Part shown: positions 8,253-16,414 of the stretch, one piece after another
How positions within the stretch are numbered: the first letter of the stretch is position 1
Layout of the letters: every line of letters begins with the position of its first letter
Translations under genes and position numbers: made by a program
Notes under the pieces: generated by a model
The model's database searches: none
Told to the model about the DNA's origin: nothing
The model's input: the letters and a program-made list of their open reading frames with translations, nothing else
Source of the DNA: Clostridiales bacterium
GTDB lineage: Bacteria > Bacillota > Clostridia > Oscillospirales > Oscillospiraceae
DNA length: 53,405 nt
Assembly (NCBI GenBank): GCA_022772525.1
Contig: JALFAD010000071.1
Span: forward strand, 1 to 53,405
Direction: 5' to 3'

Positions 8253-8827
8253 CGCTTCCAGACCTTTCCCAGCAGCCAGGCGGCGGTGACACCCAGTCCG
8301 GCGGACAGAAGGCTGGTCAGCCATACCGCCGGAAGAATGTCAAATGGCGTCTGACACCCCAGCGCGGCCCGGACAGCCGCCACATTGGAGGGAATCAGCT
8401 GAATGGAGGCGGTGTTCAGTACGATCAGACGGCACAGCTCGTCGGTAGCTGTATCACCACGTTTCAGCCGCTTTGCGGCCTGAATCCCCATGGGGGTCGC
8501 CGCGTTGCCCAGACCCAGAAAATTCGCGCAGATATTGGCGCTGAGCTTCTCCGAAAGAACCGGATCTTGCTTTGTTGATGGAAAAACCATGCGTAGCACG
8601 GGGCGGAGGAGCCGGGACAGCATCCGGGTGATTCCGGCGGCTTCCATCACAGCGGCGGCGCCGGTCCAGAGACAGATGGACCCTGCCACGGAGATGCCAA
8701 GGGTCACGCCGGCCTGCGCGCCCTGCAAAACCGCGGCAGCCAGAGCACCGCCGCATCCGTTCAGCGCCGCACACAAAATGCTGATTCCGGCGATGCCCGC
8801 CCAAATCCAGCTCATCAGCATGGACAT
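8249..8827 (-). CDS. spmA: Spore maturation protein A
   Basis: Partner of SpmB in spore core dehydration; Gate-domain membrane protein of 192 residues. Recognisable family segments are GLGNAATPMGIQAAKRL (about 104-120) and LIVLNTASIQLIPSNVAAVR. The start ATG is preceded by GGGAGGGATGTCC on the minus strand. spmA and spmB overlap by four bases and form a two-gene operon; the promoter presumably lies between 8830 and 8910, but no clear sigma-E/G-type promoter could be read with confidence. Confidence 0.93.
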   Translation of the reverse strand: MSMLMSWIWAGIAGISILCAALNGCGGALAAAVLQGAQAGVTLGISVAGSICLWTGAAAVMEAAGITRMLSRLLRPVLRMVFPSTKQDPVLSEKLSANICANFLGLGNAATPMGIQAAKRLKRGDTATDELCRLIVLNTASIQLIPSNVAAVRAALGCQTPFDILPAVWLTSLLSAGLGVTAAWLLGKVWKR

Positions 8828-8880
8828 CCCTCCCGTCGCTTCACTCTATGCAGCTGCGGCAGCGGCTATGACAGGGAGAA

Positions 8881-8912
8881 AGCTCCGAAATCAACCGATT
8901 TCGGAGCTTTTA
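8881..8912. terminator. Hairpin AGCTCCGAAATC / GATTTCGGAGCT
   Basis: A perfect 12-bp stem with AACC loop followed on the + strand by TTTTAC; the minus strand carries AAAAG ahead of the stem and only a short T-run. It lies just upstream of spmA and could be the remaining terminator of the decayed sigma locus to its right. Confidence 0.55.
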
Positions 8913-9180
8913 CATTTTTTCCGAAGAAAAAGGATAGTATCAGCGCTAAAAGAAGCCTTTGCTATTGGAACCGTTGACATTGATGATTTCCAAGAATGGG
9001 ACGAAGAAAGAATCGCTATGAATGAAATACATAACGAGGCGGCTCTGCGGTATATATGGATTTGGCAATTGTTTTTACCATTCTGCAGTATCGAAATTCT
9101 TTTTCTTAAGTTTAAGCGGGAATTATTGTACCAAGTAGAATTGCCGCGATCAATGAGCGTGTCTGCGGAAATGCGCTTGC
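8913..9180. other. Non-coding or decayed sequence
   Basis: About 270 bases, visibly more AT-rich than its neighbours, with no recognisable gene. A 58-codon plus-strand frame starting at ATG 9018 has no ribosome site and no recognisable motif. Together with the sigma remnant to its right this looks like an old insertion or deletion scar. Confidence 0.5.
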
Positions 9181-9189
9181 AGACTTATC

Positions 9190-9533
9190 CGTAGTCTTTG
9201 AAGATAGCGCGGCAAGGGATTTTCCAACATCATTTCCCCCTCAGCTTCTTCGATGTACTTCCGATCAACGCTGTTGATACCAGATAACAAGCCCTGTAAA
9301 GTCTTCCGTGGACTTTGACAGAAACGACATTGGAGTTTTGCGCGTGTGCAGCTCAGGAGCTTTCTGACTTTTCTCTCAGGAATGCAATACCGTTCAGCAA
9401 TTTCTGCGACGGTTTCCACATACCAGTACCTTCTCAGGAAAATGACTCTGGTTTCCGGCGTCAAGTCTCCGAGAAAAGCATTCAGAGGATGATTCTCCAG
9501 AATTTTTGGGTTCAGGCAGGACTCTGAACTGCA
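9190..9533 (-). pseudogene. Remnant of an ECF-type sigma factor fused to the start of its downstream anti-sigma-like gene
   Basis: On the minus strand an open frame contains LNAFLGDLTPETRVIFLRRY then VAEIAERYCIPERKVRKLL: the region 4 helix-turn-helix of clostridial RNA polymerase sigma factors, ending in RAKL. The whole N-terminal region 2 is absent. Further on, in the same frame, comes LLSGINSVDRKYIEEAE, which looks like the N-terminus of the membrane anti-sigma-like protein normally encoded next, and then the reading frame dissolves. So both genes are broken: the sigma factor lacks its 5' half and the partner lacks everything after about 25 residues. Confidence 0.7.
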
Positions 9534-9562
9534 CACGCTGGCTCCACTCCTTGGCGATGGTT

Positions 9563-10450
9563 TTATTTCGCGTCTTTCGCCTCTGCTTTTTGTTTCGGGA
9601 TTGTCATCCCCATGTGCAGTACATTTCGGGGACAGGCGCTGACACACTTACCACACCGAATGCACTCGGCGCTGTCAGGATTCTTTGTCACATCTACACC
9701 CATGTCACAAGCTTTTCGGCACAGTCCGCAGGAGGTGCAGTTTTCGCTGTCCACATGAATCTTCAGGAAGCTGACTTTGTTAAACAGGGAATACAGTGCG
9801 CCCAGCGGGCAGATGTACTTGCAAAACGGCCGATAGATCACCATGGAGCTGACCAGGATCACCGCCAAAATCAGGAATTTCCACCCAAACAGGAATCCAA
9901 TGGTTTCCCGCAGAGATTCGTTCAGAATCGTCAGCGGAATGCCGCCCTCCAGCATCCCTACCGGGCAAACCAGTTTGCAGAAGTAGGGCATACTGATTCC
10001 AAACTCGTTGTTCAGAAACGCGGGAAGTCCCAGTACAAATACCACGAGGAACACATACTTTGCATAGCGCAAAATCTTGTCTGCTTTTTTCGGAACTGTC
10101 AGTTTTGGCACAGGAATTTTGTACAGCAAATCCTGAACGAGTCCGAACAGGCACAGCCATCCGCAGATGAACCGTCCCAGCAGGACACCCAGCAGGCAAA
10201 TGGTTCCCATCACATAAAAGGAGAAGCTGAACTTCCGGGAGCCGATCACCGCCTGCATGGCCCCGATGGGGCAGGCGGCTGTGGCTGCCGGGCAGGAATA
10301 GCAGTTCATACCCGGCACACAGACCATTTTCATACTTCCCTGATAGATTCCGCCTTTGATAAATCCCGGAATGTGCGGATTGGTGAGGAGAGCGGAGATA
10401 ACCTGCACCATCCGTCGTTTCATTTCCGATCTTAATTTACCCTTAGCCAA
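9563..10450 (-). CDS. NapH/NosR-like 4Fe-4S membrane protein
   Basis: An integral membrane electron-transfer protein of up to 295 residues. It has an N-terminal Cys-rich loop (CVPGMNCYSCPAATAACPIG), several membrane helices, two NapH-like motifs (CGWLCLFGLVQDLLYKIP and CKYICPLGALYSLF) and a C-terminal double ferredoxin domain (CTSCGLCRKACDMGVD and CIRCGKCVSACPRNVL), which should bind two 4Fe-4S clusters. The TTG at 10450 overlaps the preceding CXXC gene by eight bases; an ATG at 10423 (MKRRMVQ) matches the usual family start and is an alternative. Third gene of a redox operon; it probably passes electrons across the membrane to the thiol proteins encoded upstream. Confidence 0.88.
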   Translation of the reverse strand: MAKGKLRSEMKRRMVQVISALLTNPHIPGFIKGGIYQGSMKMVCVPGMNCYSCPAATAACPIGAMQAVIGSRKFSFSFYVMGTICLLGVLLGRFICGWLCLFGLVQDLLYKIPVPKLTVPKKADKILRYAKYVFLVVFVLGLPAFLNNEFGISMPYFCKLVCPVGMLEGGIPLTILNESLRETIGFLFGWKFLILAVILVSSMVIYRPFCKYICPLGALYSLFNKVSFLKIHVDSENCTSCGLCRKACDMGVDVTKNPDSAECIRCGKCVSACPRNVLHMGMTIPKQKAEAKDAK

Positions 10451-10592
10451 TTCCGATACACTCCAAACAAATATTGATTGCCTTTTTCAGAACAACGGCC
10501 TGTTCATCCCGGAGAATGCCGAATCCGATCATGCAAATTGCAGCAATCAGGAGCAGCCAGGAAAGGATCTGACGATGTTTTCGGTTCGCCAC
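10443..10592 (-). CDS. CD1871A family CXXC motif-containing small membrane protein
   Basis: A 49-residue peptide: one membrane helix (about 9-25) and the conserved tail KAINICLECIGIG with a CLEC thiol pair, as in the clostridial CD1871A family. I take the GTG at 10592 as start because a perfect AAGGAGG lies eight bases upstream; earlier in-frame GTG/ATG codons at 10625-10616 have no such site. It is sandwiched between a TlpA-like lipoprotein and an Fe-S membrane protein, which suggests that its thiols relay electrons between the two. Confidence 0.85.
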   Translation of the reverse strand: MANRKHRQILSWLLLIAAICMIGFGILRDEQAVVLKKAINICLECIGIG

Positions 10593-10621
10593 AGGGCGCA
10601 CCTCCTTTTCTGCCATTGTCA

Positions 10622-11749
10622 TCACTTTACCAGGGTATCCAGCGCATTCTGAATGAGCTGGCGGTACTGATCCGCGTCTCTGGAACCGTAGATTGCCTTG
10701 CCAACCACAGAGCCGTTGCTGTCAATCAGAACAGAGGTGGGGTAGGTATCAGAAGGAACCGCTTCCAACAGTTCGGGGCACATGGCGATGTTCAGATAGG
10801 TAACGCCCTTGGACTTCAGCACCGTCTTTGCCAGATCGACCGTATCCTCGTCAAACTCTCCCTTTCTGTCCAGCGCATCGCCCAGCACGCCGACAATGGC
10901 TACGTCCTTATCCGCAAACTCCTTGCTGATGGCTTCCAGATCCGGCATTTCTTCCATACAGGGCTCGCAGAAGGAACCCCAGATGTTCAGCAGCGTCAGA
11001 GTATGATCCTGGAAGATGTCACTGGTCACCTTGTTGCCGTCCAGATCGGTGGTCTGGAAAAATACCGTCGCGCCGCTTTCCACCTCGGGACGATCCTCGG
11101 GCTGAGAGAGTAGAATGCTGGACTTTGCGGTTTCCAGATCTGACACCAGCTGGTTGTAATGCGCCTTGGAGCTGTCGGACAGCGCCTCAGTATCTTCATA
11201 GATGAAGGGATAGGTGCAGAAATAGAAGGTAGTGTCGCCGCTGACACCCATCTCCACTACATTGGCTTCCTTTTCCGGGCCGCCCACAAGGTCAAGAACC
11301 GTGTCCATGGGCACCTGACCGGTTTTCACAAAGGCAACTGCAAAGAGCCGCTTGCTGTCCGTCCAGCGGGCATCCTCGATTTTGCCGCCGTCGCTTTCCC
11401 CATCGGCAATCAGCTTATTCATCTGTGCGATGGCTTCATCTGTAGCAAAATCGAACATCACACCGGAAACCGGATCGATCTCGGAGCCATAAACCGGAAC
11501 AGTCAGAAGGTGATCCTCCAATTCCAGCCATGCGCCCGTCAGGGGAAAAGAGATGCCTAAATCGGGGAAATCCAGCGTATGGGCAGCGGAATCTCCGGAA
11601 GCCTGGGGTGTCTCCGGCTGGGGCTGGTTTTGTACCTGCTGCGCAGCAGGGGAAGTGACCTGCGCAGAAGGTGCCTGAGACTGGGAGCCGCAGGCAGCCA
11701 TAGAGACAATCAGGATAGTTGCCATCAAAACGCAAAGAACTTGTTTCAT
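10622..11749 (-). CDS. TlpA-like thiol-disulfide oxidoreductase lipoprotein with extra N-terminal domain
   Basis: A 375-residue exported lipoprotein. The signal peptide ends in lipobox SMAAC (Cys 20), followed by a Pro/Gln/Ser-rich linker. Residues about 55-220 form a domain I do not recognise. Residues about 235-375 are a TlpA/ResA-like thioredoxin fold with active site GSFCEPCMEEMPD and the cis-Pro region YPTSVLIDSNG. The role should be thiol-disulfide exchange outside the membrane, with reducing power from the downstream CXXC and Fe-S proteins. The start codon follows a poor ribosome site. The promoter carries the shared 19-bp box at 11824-11842. Confidence 0.87.
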   Translation of the reverse strand: MKQVLCVLMATILIVSMAACGSQSQAPSAQVTSPAAQQVQNQPQPETPQASGDSAAHTLDFPDLGISFPLTGAWLELEDHLLTVPVYGSEIDPVSGVMFDFATDEAIAQMNKLIADGESDGGKIEDARWTDSKRLFAVAFVKTGQVPMDTVLDLVGGPEKEANVVEMGVSGDTTFYFCTYPFIYEDTEALSDSSKAHYNQLVSDLETAKSSILLSQPEDRPEVESGATVFFQTTDLDGNKVTSDIFQDHTLTLLNIWGSFCEPCMEEMPDLEAISKEFADKDVAIVGVLGDALDRKGEFDEDTVDLAKTVLKSKGVTYLNIAMCPELLEAVPSDTYPTSVLIDSNGSVVGKAIYGSRDADQYRQLIQNALDTLVK

Positions 11750-11807
11750 CGTATATTACCCTTTCATTTTTGAGATTCACAGGAAGGGATTTCCTGTTGA
11801 CGCTCAC

Positions 11808-11842
11808 AATATATCTGCCCCAGGTGACACGAATGTGACAAA
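11808..11842 (-). promoter_or_regulatory. Box A: direct-repeat operator and -10 upstream of the redox operon
   Basis: Reading the minus strand, TTTGTCACATTCGTGTCAC (11842-11824) contains two TGTCAC half-sites 11 bases apart, one helix turn. Ten bases later comes TATATT (11813-11808), a good -10 hexamer. No -35 hexamer is present at 17 bases, as expected for a promoter activated by an OmpR/PhoB-family regulator. The same box occurs at 26134-26152 and 31411-31429. Confidence 0.7.
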
Positions 11843-11865
11843 TCCTGCCCAGTGTTTCGGAAAAT

Positions 11866-11909
11866 ATAAATTCCGACAATCCTCCGTGACGAGAATCATC
11901 GGAATTTAT
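11866..11909. terminator. Inverted repeat downstream of kdpE
   Basis: An 11-bp perfect inverted repeat ATAAATTCCGA / TCGGAATTTAT with a 22-base loop, 56 bases after the kdpE stop. It is the only visible candidate terminator for the kdp operon, but it is AT-rich and lacks a clean T-run. Confidence 0.4.
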
Positions 11910-11965
11910 CACACAATGCGCCGGAATCCCACATCCAGCTGCAAAGCAGGCATTTGTTTCTGCGG

Positions 11966-12667
11966 TTACTCCACCCTGACCATACGGTATCCCACGCCAA
12001 TGTGTGTCTGGATGTACTGGGGCGAATCCGGGGTGGGTTCCAGCTTTTTGCGCAGAGTCGCCATAAAGACCCGTAGGGAGGCCATGTTGCTGTCCCAGCT
12101 TTGCCCCCAGATGTTTTGGGTAATAAACGTATGCGTCAAAACCTTCCCCACATTTCGGGAGAGAAGACACAATAGCTTAAATTCGATGGGTGTCAGGTGC
12201 AGCTCCTGTCCATCCAGATAGGCGCAGCCACCGGCATAATCTACCCGAAGCTTTCCGTTTTCAAAGACCGATCCTGCCGTCAGCATTTCCGAAGTCATGT
12301 AAGACAGCCGCCGCTGGGTGGTACGGATTCTTGCCAGCAGCTCCTCCACGGAGAAGGGCTTTGTTAAATAATCGTCCGCTCCCGCATCCAGGGCTTCGAT
12401 TTTGTCCCGCTCCTCACTTCTGGCGCTGATGACAATAATCGGAAGGTTTGACCAGGAGCGAATCGTGCGGATCACCTCCACCCCATCCATATCCGGAAGC
12501 CCCAGGTCCAGCAGCACAATGTCCGGATTCTGGGTGGAAACGGCAAGAATGGCCTCTTTGCCGTTGGATGCCAGCTGGTAGCGGTAATCGTTGGTTTTCA
12601 GTGTGGTGGAAATCAGATTGCGGATGGGCGCGTCGTCCTCCACAGCCAGAATCAGCGGTTTATTCAT
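11966..12667 (-). CDS. kdpE: KdpE-type response regulator
   Basis: An OmpR-family regulator of 233 residues. Receiver domain 1-120 has the acidic pair at 11-12, phospho-acceptor Asp 54 in VLLDLGLPDMDG, and KPF at about 105. The winged-helix DNA-binding domain spans about 130-230 (LTPIEFKLLCLLSRNVGKVLTH; IQTHIGVGYRMV). It overlaps the kdpD stop by eight bases and is the last gene of the kdp operon. By family it should activate kdpFABC under potassium limitation. Confidence 0.95.
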   Translation of the reverse strand: MNKPLILAVEDDAPIRNLISTTLKTNDYRYQLASNGKEAILAVSTQNPDIVLLDLGLPDMDGVEVIRTIRSWSNLPIIVISARSEERDKIEALDAGADDYLTKPFSVEELLARIRTTQRRLSYMTSEMLTAGSVFENGKLRVDYAGGCAYLDGQELHLTPIEFKLLCLLSRNVGKVLTHTFITQNIWGQSWDSNMASLRVFMATLRKKLEPTPDSPQYIQTHIGVGYRMVRVE

Positions 12668-15350
12668 TCAGTGTAACCTCCCCCTTGGGTAATGTGAATG
12701 TAAAGACGGTGCCGTGGGGCGAATTGTCCGAAACACAGATGCTGCCGCCGTGGGCAGTGATAATGGACTTGCAAAGCGGTAGCCCCAGGCCCATGCTTCT
12801 GCGGCTGTCTGCAACACGGTTGGTACCGCAGAAGAACATATCGAATACCTTCGGCTTCTGTTCGTCTGGAATGCCGGGGCCATTGTCCGAAACGGATACC
12901 ACTACCCACTGCCCCTGGGTCCGGGTCTGGATTTCGATGACGGAGCCGGCAGCTGTATATTTGATGGCGTTGTCCACCAGATTCACCAGCACCTGTACAA
13001 TCAGCCGGACATCCATTTTTGCCAGTATCAATTCCTGCGTATCTGTGACACGGATGGTGTGCTCTTTACTCTTGCGGTTGATATGACGCAGAGCCTCCGC
13101 AATCACTTCATCCATCAGCTCAACAGAGAAGTTCAGATGTACCTGCCCCTCCTCGATTTTCGTGACAGCCAGCAGATTTTCCACCAGATTGATGAGCCAC
13201 ATGGAGTCGTCGTAGATGTCCGTAAAGGCCTGCGTCCGCTCCTGTTCGTCCATTTTCTGATAGCTGGACAGCAGACTGCCCGCGTTGCCGGAAATGGAGG
13301 CCAGCGGGGTGCGCAGATCGTGGGAGATTGCCCGGAGCAAATTCGCGCGGAGCTGCTCGTTTTTTGCCAGGATGGCGGCTTCCTCTTTTTCCTTTGCATT
13401 CTGGATATTCTCCAGTGCCAGGGCACATTCTCCCAGAATGGACAGAAGCACGCTGTTTTCAAAGGCATCCAGAGGCTTGCCATTCTCCATGGAAATACCG
13501 ACAACGCCGTACACTCTGTCGTTGACCCGAACCGCCAGGTACAAGCATTTGGCGCTGCTGAGGGTATCGGTAGTTGCGCCTGCATGACGGTTGTTCCGAA
13601 GCACCCAAACAGCCACCGCTTTTTCGTTTTCCGAAATCAGATTCTCTTCCGTATTTCCACTGATCCGGTAGACACTGGGACTGCCAAGATCGTTTCCTCT
13701 GGCAGGGTACACGACCAAATCTCGTTTCAGCAGCGTTGTGATCTGATTGGCGGCTACAGAGCGCACATTTTCGGCACTGTTCTGCTTTTGCAGAAGCTGA
13801 TCCGTTTCCAGAAGAATTCTGGTGCGGAAAGCCGCGTTGGCGGACTGCCGCGCGTTTTCCTTCAGCCGGACAGCCAGCGTACCGCTAAAGACCGCCACCA
13901 AGAACATGACGGGAAAGGTAACGATATAATTTCGGTCAAAAAAGCGGAGGGTAAGCCGGGGAACGGTAAAAAAGAAATTAAACAGCAGGACACTGACCAG
14001 CGAGGAGGTCAGACCGCAGAGCCGGTTATTGGTGACGGTGGATATCAGCAGAACGCCAAAAATATAGACTGCGATGATATTTGCCTCTGTGAAGCCCAGC
14101 GCGTCAAAGGCGATTCCCAGTAGCGTGGCGATCAGCAGAATCAGCGCGCATTTTCCGATATCCGCAGCGGAAATCCGTTCCACTGTGCTTCGTTTCCGGG
14201 GGTGGTAGTCGGCACTGGCAGCATCCGGGATGATGTGAATATCCAGATTCGGAGCGGCGGAAATCAACCGCTCCGTCAGACTGGCCTTGCGGAAAAGTCC
14301 CCTTCTGGTTGCGGAACTTCTGCCAATCACGATTTTGGATACGCCGGAAAGCCGGGCAAATTCCGCAATCTGATAGGGAATGTCCTCTCCGCAGCAGGTT
14401 TCAATCTTCGCCCCCAGCTGCTGGGCAAGACGCATATTCTCCCGCAGACGCTTCTGGTCTGCCGCGTCCAGAGTGTCGGCATCCGGCGTCTGAACGTACA
14501 GCGCAGTAAAGCTGCCACGGAAAGCGCTGGCCATTCTGGCGGCGGTGCGAATAATCTTCGGATTGGAGGGGGAGGGGGACAGGCATACCAGAATGTGCTC
14601 GTCCGTATGATAATCGCTCCGGCTTTGAATCCGGGCGCTTTCCGTCAGCAGGTTCACCCGGTCAGCGCAGCGCCGCAAAGCAATCTCCCGCAGAGCGGTC
14701 AGGTTTTCCACCGTAAAGAAGTTGGAAGCTGCCCGCTGGGCCTGTTCTTCCCGGTAAATGTTGCCGGAGGCCATTCGTTCCAGCAGATCCTTCGGCTCAA
14801 TATCCACCAGTTCCACCTGATCCGCCTGGTCAAACACCGCGTCGGGGATGCGCTCCCGTACAAATACGCCGGTGATAGAAGCAACCGTGTCATTCAGACT
14901 CTCCAGATGCTGCACATTGACGGTGGTATACACATCGATTCCCGCACGCAGCAGCTCCTGCACATCCTGATAGCGTTTGGCGTGGCGGCTGCCCTGGGCG
15001 TTGGTATGGGCCAGCTCATCCACCAGAATCAGCTGGGGATTGCGCTTTAAGGCCCCGTCAATGTCAAATTCCCTGACAGTGATCCCGCCGTAGGGAATCT
15101 CCTTCACAGGAAGCTGCTCCAGCCCTTCCAGCAGGGCGGTGGTCTGTGGTCGGGCGTGGGGTTCAATGTAGCCTGCCACTACATCTATGCCCCGCTGCTT
15201 TGCCTGATGGGCCGCTTCCAGCATGGCGTAGGTCTTTCCCACGCCGGCAGCATAGCCAAAGAAGATTTTCAGTTTCCCATGCCCTTCTGCGGGTTCCTCT
15301 GCACGGATCGCCTTCAAAAGCTGTTCGGGGTTTTGCCTTGGCAGTTCCAT
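12660..15350 (-). CDS. kdpD: Potassium-sensing histidine kinase KdpD
   Basis: Full-length sensor kinase of 896 residues. The KdpD domain (about 20-230) has Walker A GYAAGVGKT and Walker B ILVDELAHTN. A universal-stress-protein-like domain (about 250-370) contains SPS followed after exactly 20 residues by FTALY, matching the SxS-x20-FTAxY motif reported for c-di-AMP binding in S. aureus KdpD. DUF4118 membrane helices (about 400-500), a GAF-like region, HisKA (AISHDLRTPLASI) and HATPase (DNAIKYT, DNGPGIP, GLGLPLC) follow. I prefer ATG 15350, about ten bases after AAGGAG; a GTG at 15362 overlaps the CBS gene stop. Confidence 0.96.
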   Translation of the reverse strand: MELPRQNPEQLLKAIRAEEPAEGHGKLKIFFGYAAGVGKTYAMLEAAHQAKQRGIDVVAGYIEPHARPQTTALLEGLEQLPVKEIPYGGITVREFDIDGALKRNPQLILVDELAHTNAQGSRHAKRYQDVQELLRAGIDVYTTVNVQHLESLNDTVASITGVFVRERIPDAVFDQADQVELVDIEPKDLLERMASGNIYREEQAQRAASNFFTVENLTALREIALRRCADRVNLLTESARIQSRSDYHTDEHILVCLSPSPSNPKIIRTAARMASAFRGSFTALYVQTPDADTLDAADQKRLRENMRLAQQLGAKIETCCGEDIPYQIAEFARLSGVSKIVIGRSSATRRGLFRKASLTERLISAAPNLDIHIIPDAASADYHPRKRSTVERISAADIGKCALILLIATLLGIAFDALGFTEANIIAVYIFGVLLISTVTNNRLCGLTSSLVSVLLFNFFFTVPRLTLRFFDRNYIVTFPVMFLVAVFSGTLAVRLKENARQSANAAFRTRILLETDQLLQKQNSAENVRSVAANQITTLLKRDLVVYPARGNDLGSPSVYRISGNTEENLISENEKAVAVWVLRNNRHAGATTDTLSSAKCLYLAVRVNDRVYGVVGISMENGKPLDAFENSVLLSILGECALALENIQNAKEKEEAAILAKNEQLRANLLRAISHDLRTPLASISGNAGSLLSSYQKMDEQERTQAFTDIYDDSMWLINLVENLLAVTKIEEGQVHLNFSVELMDEVIAEALRHINRKSKEHTIRVTDTQELILAKMDVRLIVQVLVNLVDNAIKYTAAGSVIEIQTRTQGQWVVVSVSDNGPGIPDEQKPKVFDMFFCGTNRVADSRRSMGLGLPLCKSIITAHGGSICVSDNSPHGTVFTFTLPKGEVTLNE

Positions 15351-15358
15351 TGGTGATA

Positions 15359-15793
15359 TCACTCCTTGGTGGATGCCCCGGCATTGACCAGTTCATCCAG
15401 ATAACATATTACGACCCGCCGGGTCAGAATACCGCAGAGGGTATTCCGCCCATCCACAATGGGCACAAAATTCTGCTTTCCTACAGCGGCTATCATTTCT
15501 GAATAGCTTGCATCGATAGGCAGCGCAGGGCAGAAGTCTCTGCGTACGATGTCCTTTATGCGGCTGCGCTCCTGCAGCTTTGGGTCGATACTCCCGGATG
15601 CCAGCAAGTGGCGGAGGAAATCTCCCTCCGTCACGCTGCCGACATATTGTTCGTTTTCATTCAGTACGGGAACAGCGGTATAGCCATGTCTGGTAAATCG
15701 CTCCAGTCCCTGCCGAACCGTATCGTTTTCGTGGAGAAACACCGTGGACACTTTGGGGATCATGATTTTTGCTATGTTCATTTCAAAATCCAT
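15359..15793 (-). CDS. CBS-pair protein inside the kdp operon
   Basis: A 144-residue cytoplasmic protein made of two CBS motifs and little else (about 10-65, with YTAVPVLNENEQYVGSVTEGD, and about 75-130, with NFVPIVDGRNTLCGILTRR). CBS pairs bind adenosine nucleotides and sometimes c-di-AMP. Here the gene overlaps kdpC by one base and nearly touches kdpD, so it is expressed with the pump and sensor. It is not part of the classical kdpFABC-DE operon. A ligand-sensing subunit for KdpFABC or KdpD is a reasonable inference, with no direct proof in the sequence. Confidence 0.88.
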   Translation of the reverse strand: MDFEMNIAKIMIPKVSTVFLHENDTVRQGLERFTRHGYTAVPVLNENEQYVGSVTEGDFLRHLLASGSIDPKLQERSRIKDIVRRDFCPALPIDASYSEMIAAVGKQNFVPIVDGRNTLCGILTRRVVICYLDELVNAGASTKE

Positions 15794-16392
15794 CAGTCCG
15801 CGAGAATTCCGTCCAGCGCCAGATTGACCTTCAGCACATTGACCCGCGGCTGCCCAAAGATGCCCAGCCAGCGCCCTGTGGTGTACCTGTCAATCACCGC
15901 CTGCACGGCTTCTTCGGAAATGCCCCGTGACTCGGCAATGCGGTGTACCTGATAGCTTGCCGCCTCCGGACTGATTTCCGGGTCAAGGCCGGAGCCGGAA
16001 ACCGTCACCAGATCAACAGGAATCGGGGAGCCCTCCATAGAAGGATCGGCTTCCAGCAGAGCGTCAATCCGCTCCTGAATCAAAACGTTCTCTTCCTCCC
16101 CGGCAGGGGATTTGTTGCTGGCCCAGGCGTACATGGCGGGGTTGCCGTCCTCGTCGGTAAAGGAAGTCAAATCCAGATTCATGGGGCGGCCCCACAGATG
16201 CTCCGGCTTGGTAAACTGCTGCGCCAGCAGCTCGGAGCCGTAGGTTTTGCCGTCAATCTCGATAACGCTGCCATTTGCCTGATGAGGAAACAACAGCTGG
16301 TTCACGCCGGTGCATACCACCGTATACAGGAAGCCGCACAGGAAAGTCATGACCAGCACCAGACCCAGCGCGCGGAAAATGGTATGTTTCAT
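15793..16392 (-). CDS. kdpC: K+-transporting ATPase subunit C
   Basis: Periplasmic-facing accessory subunit of the KdpFABC high-affinity potassium pump, thought to raise nucleotide affinity of KdpB. It has 199 residues, one N-terminal membrane helix (about 7-30), the family segments QFTKPEHLWGRPMNLD and TVSGSGLDPEISPEAASYQV, and the C-terminal LGIFGQPRVNVLKVNLAL. The start follows AAAAGGAGG. The gene lies 22 bases after kdpB. Confidence 0.95.
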   Translation of the reverse strand: MKHTIFRALGLVLVMTFLCGFLYTVVCTGVNQLLFPHQANGSVIEIDGKTYGSELLAQQFTKPEHLWGRPMNLDLTSFTDEDGNPAMYAWASNKSPAGEEENVLIQERIDALLEADPSMEGSPIPVDLVTVSGSGLDPEISPEAASYQVHRIAESRGISEEAVQAVIDRYTTGRWLGIFGQPRVNVLKVNLALDGILAD

Positions 16393-16414
16393 AGGAAAAT
16401 GCCTCCTTTTGTCC

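Noticed and set aside
9018-9194. 58-codon plus-strand frame (MNEIHNEAALRYIWIWQ...)
   Set aside because: No ribosome site, no recognisable motif, and it runs into the sigma remnant on the other strand.
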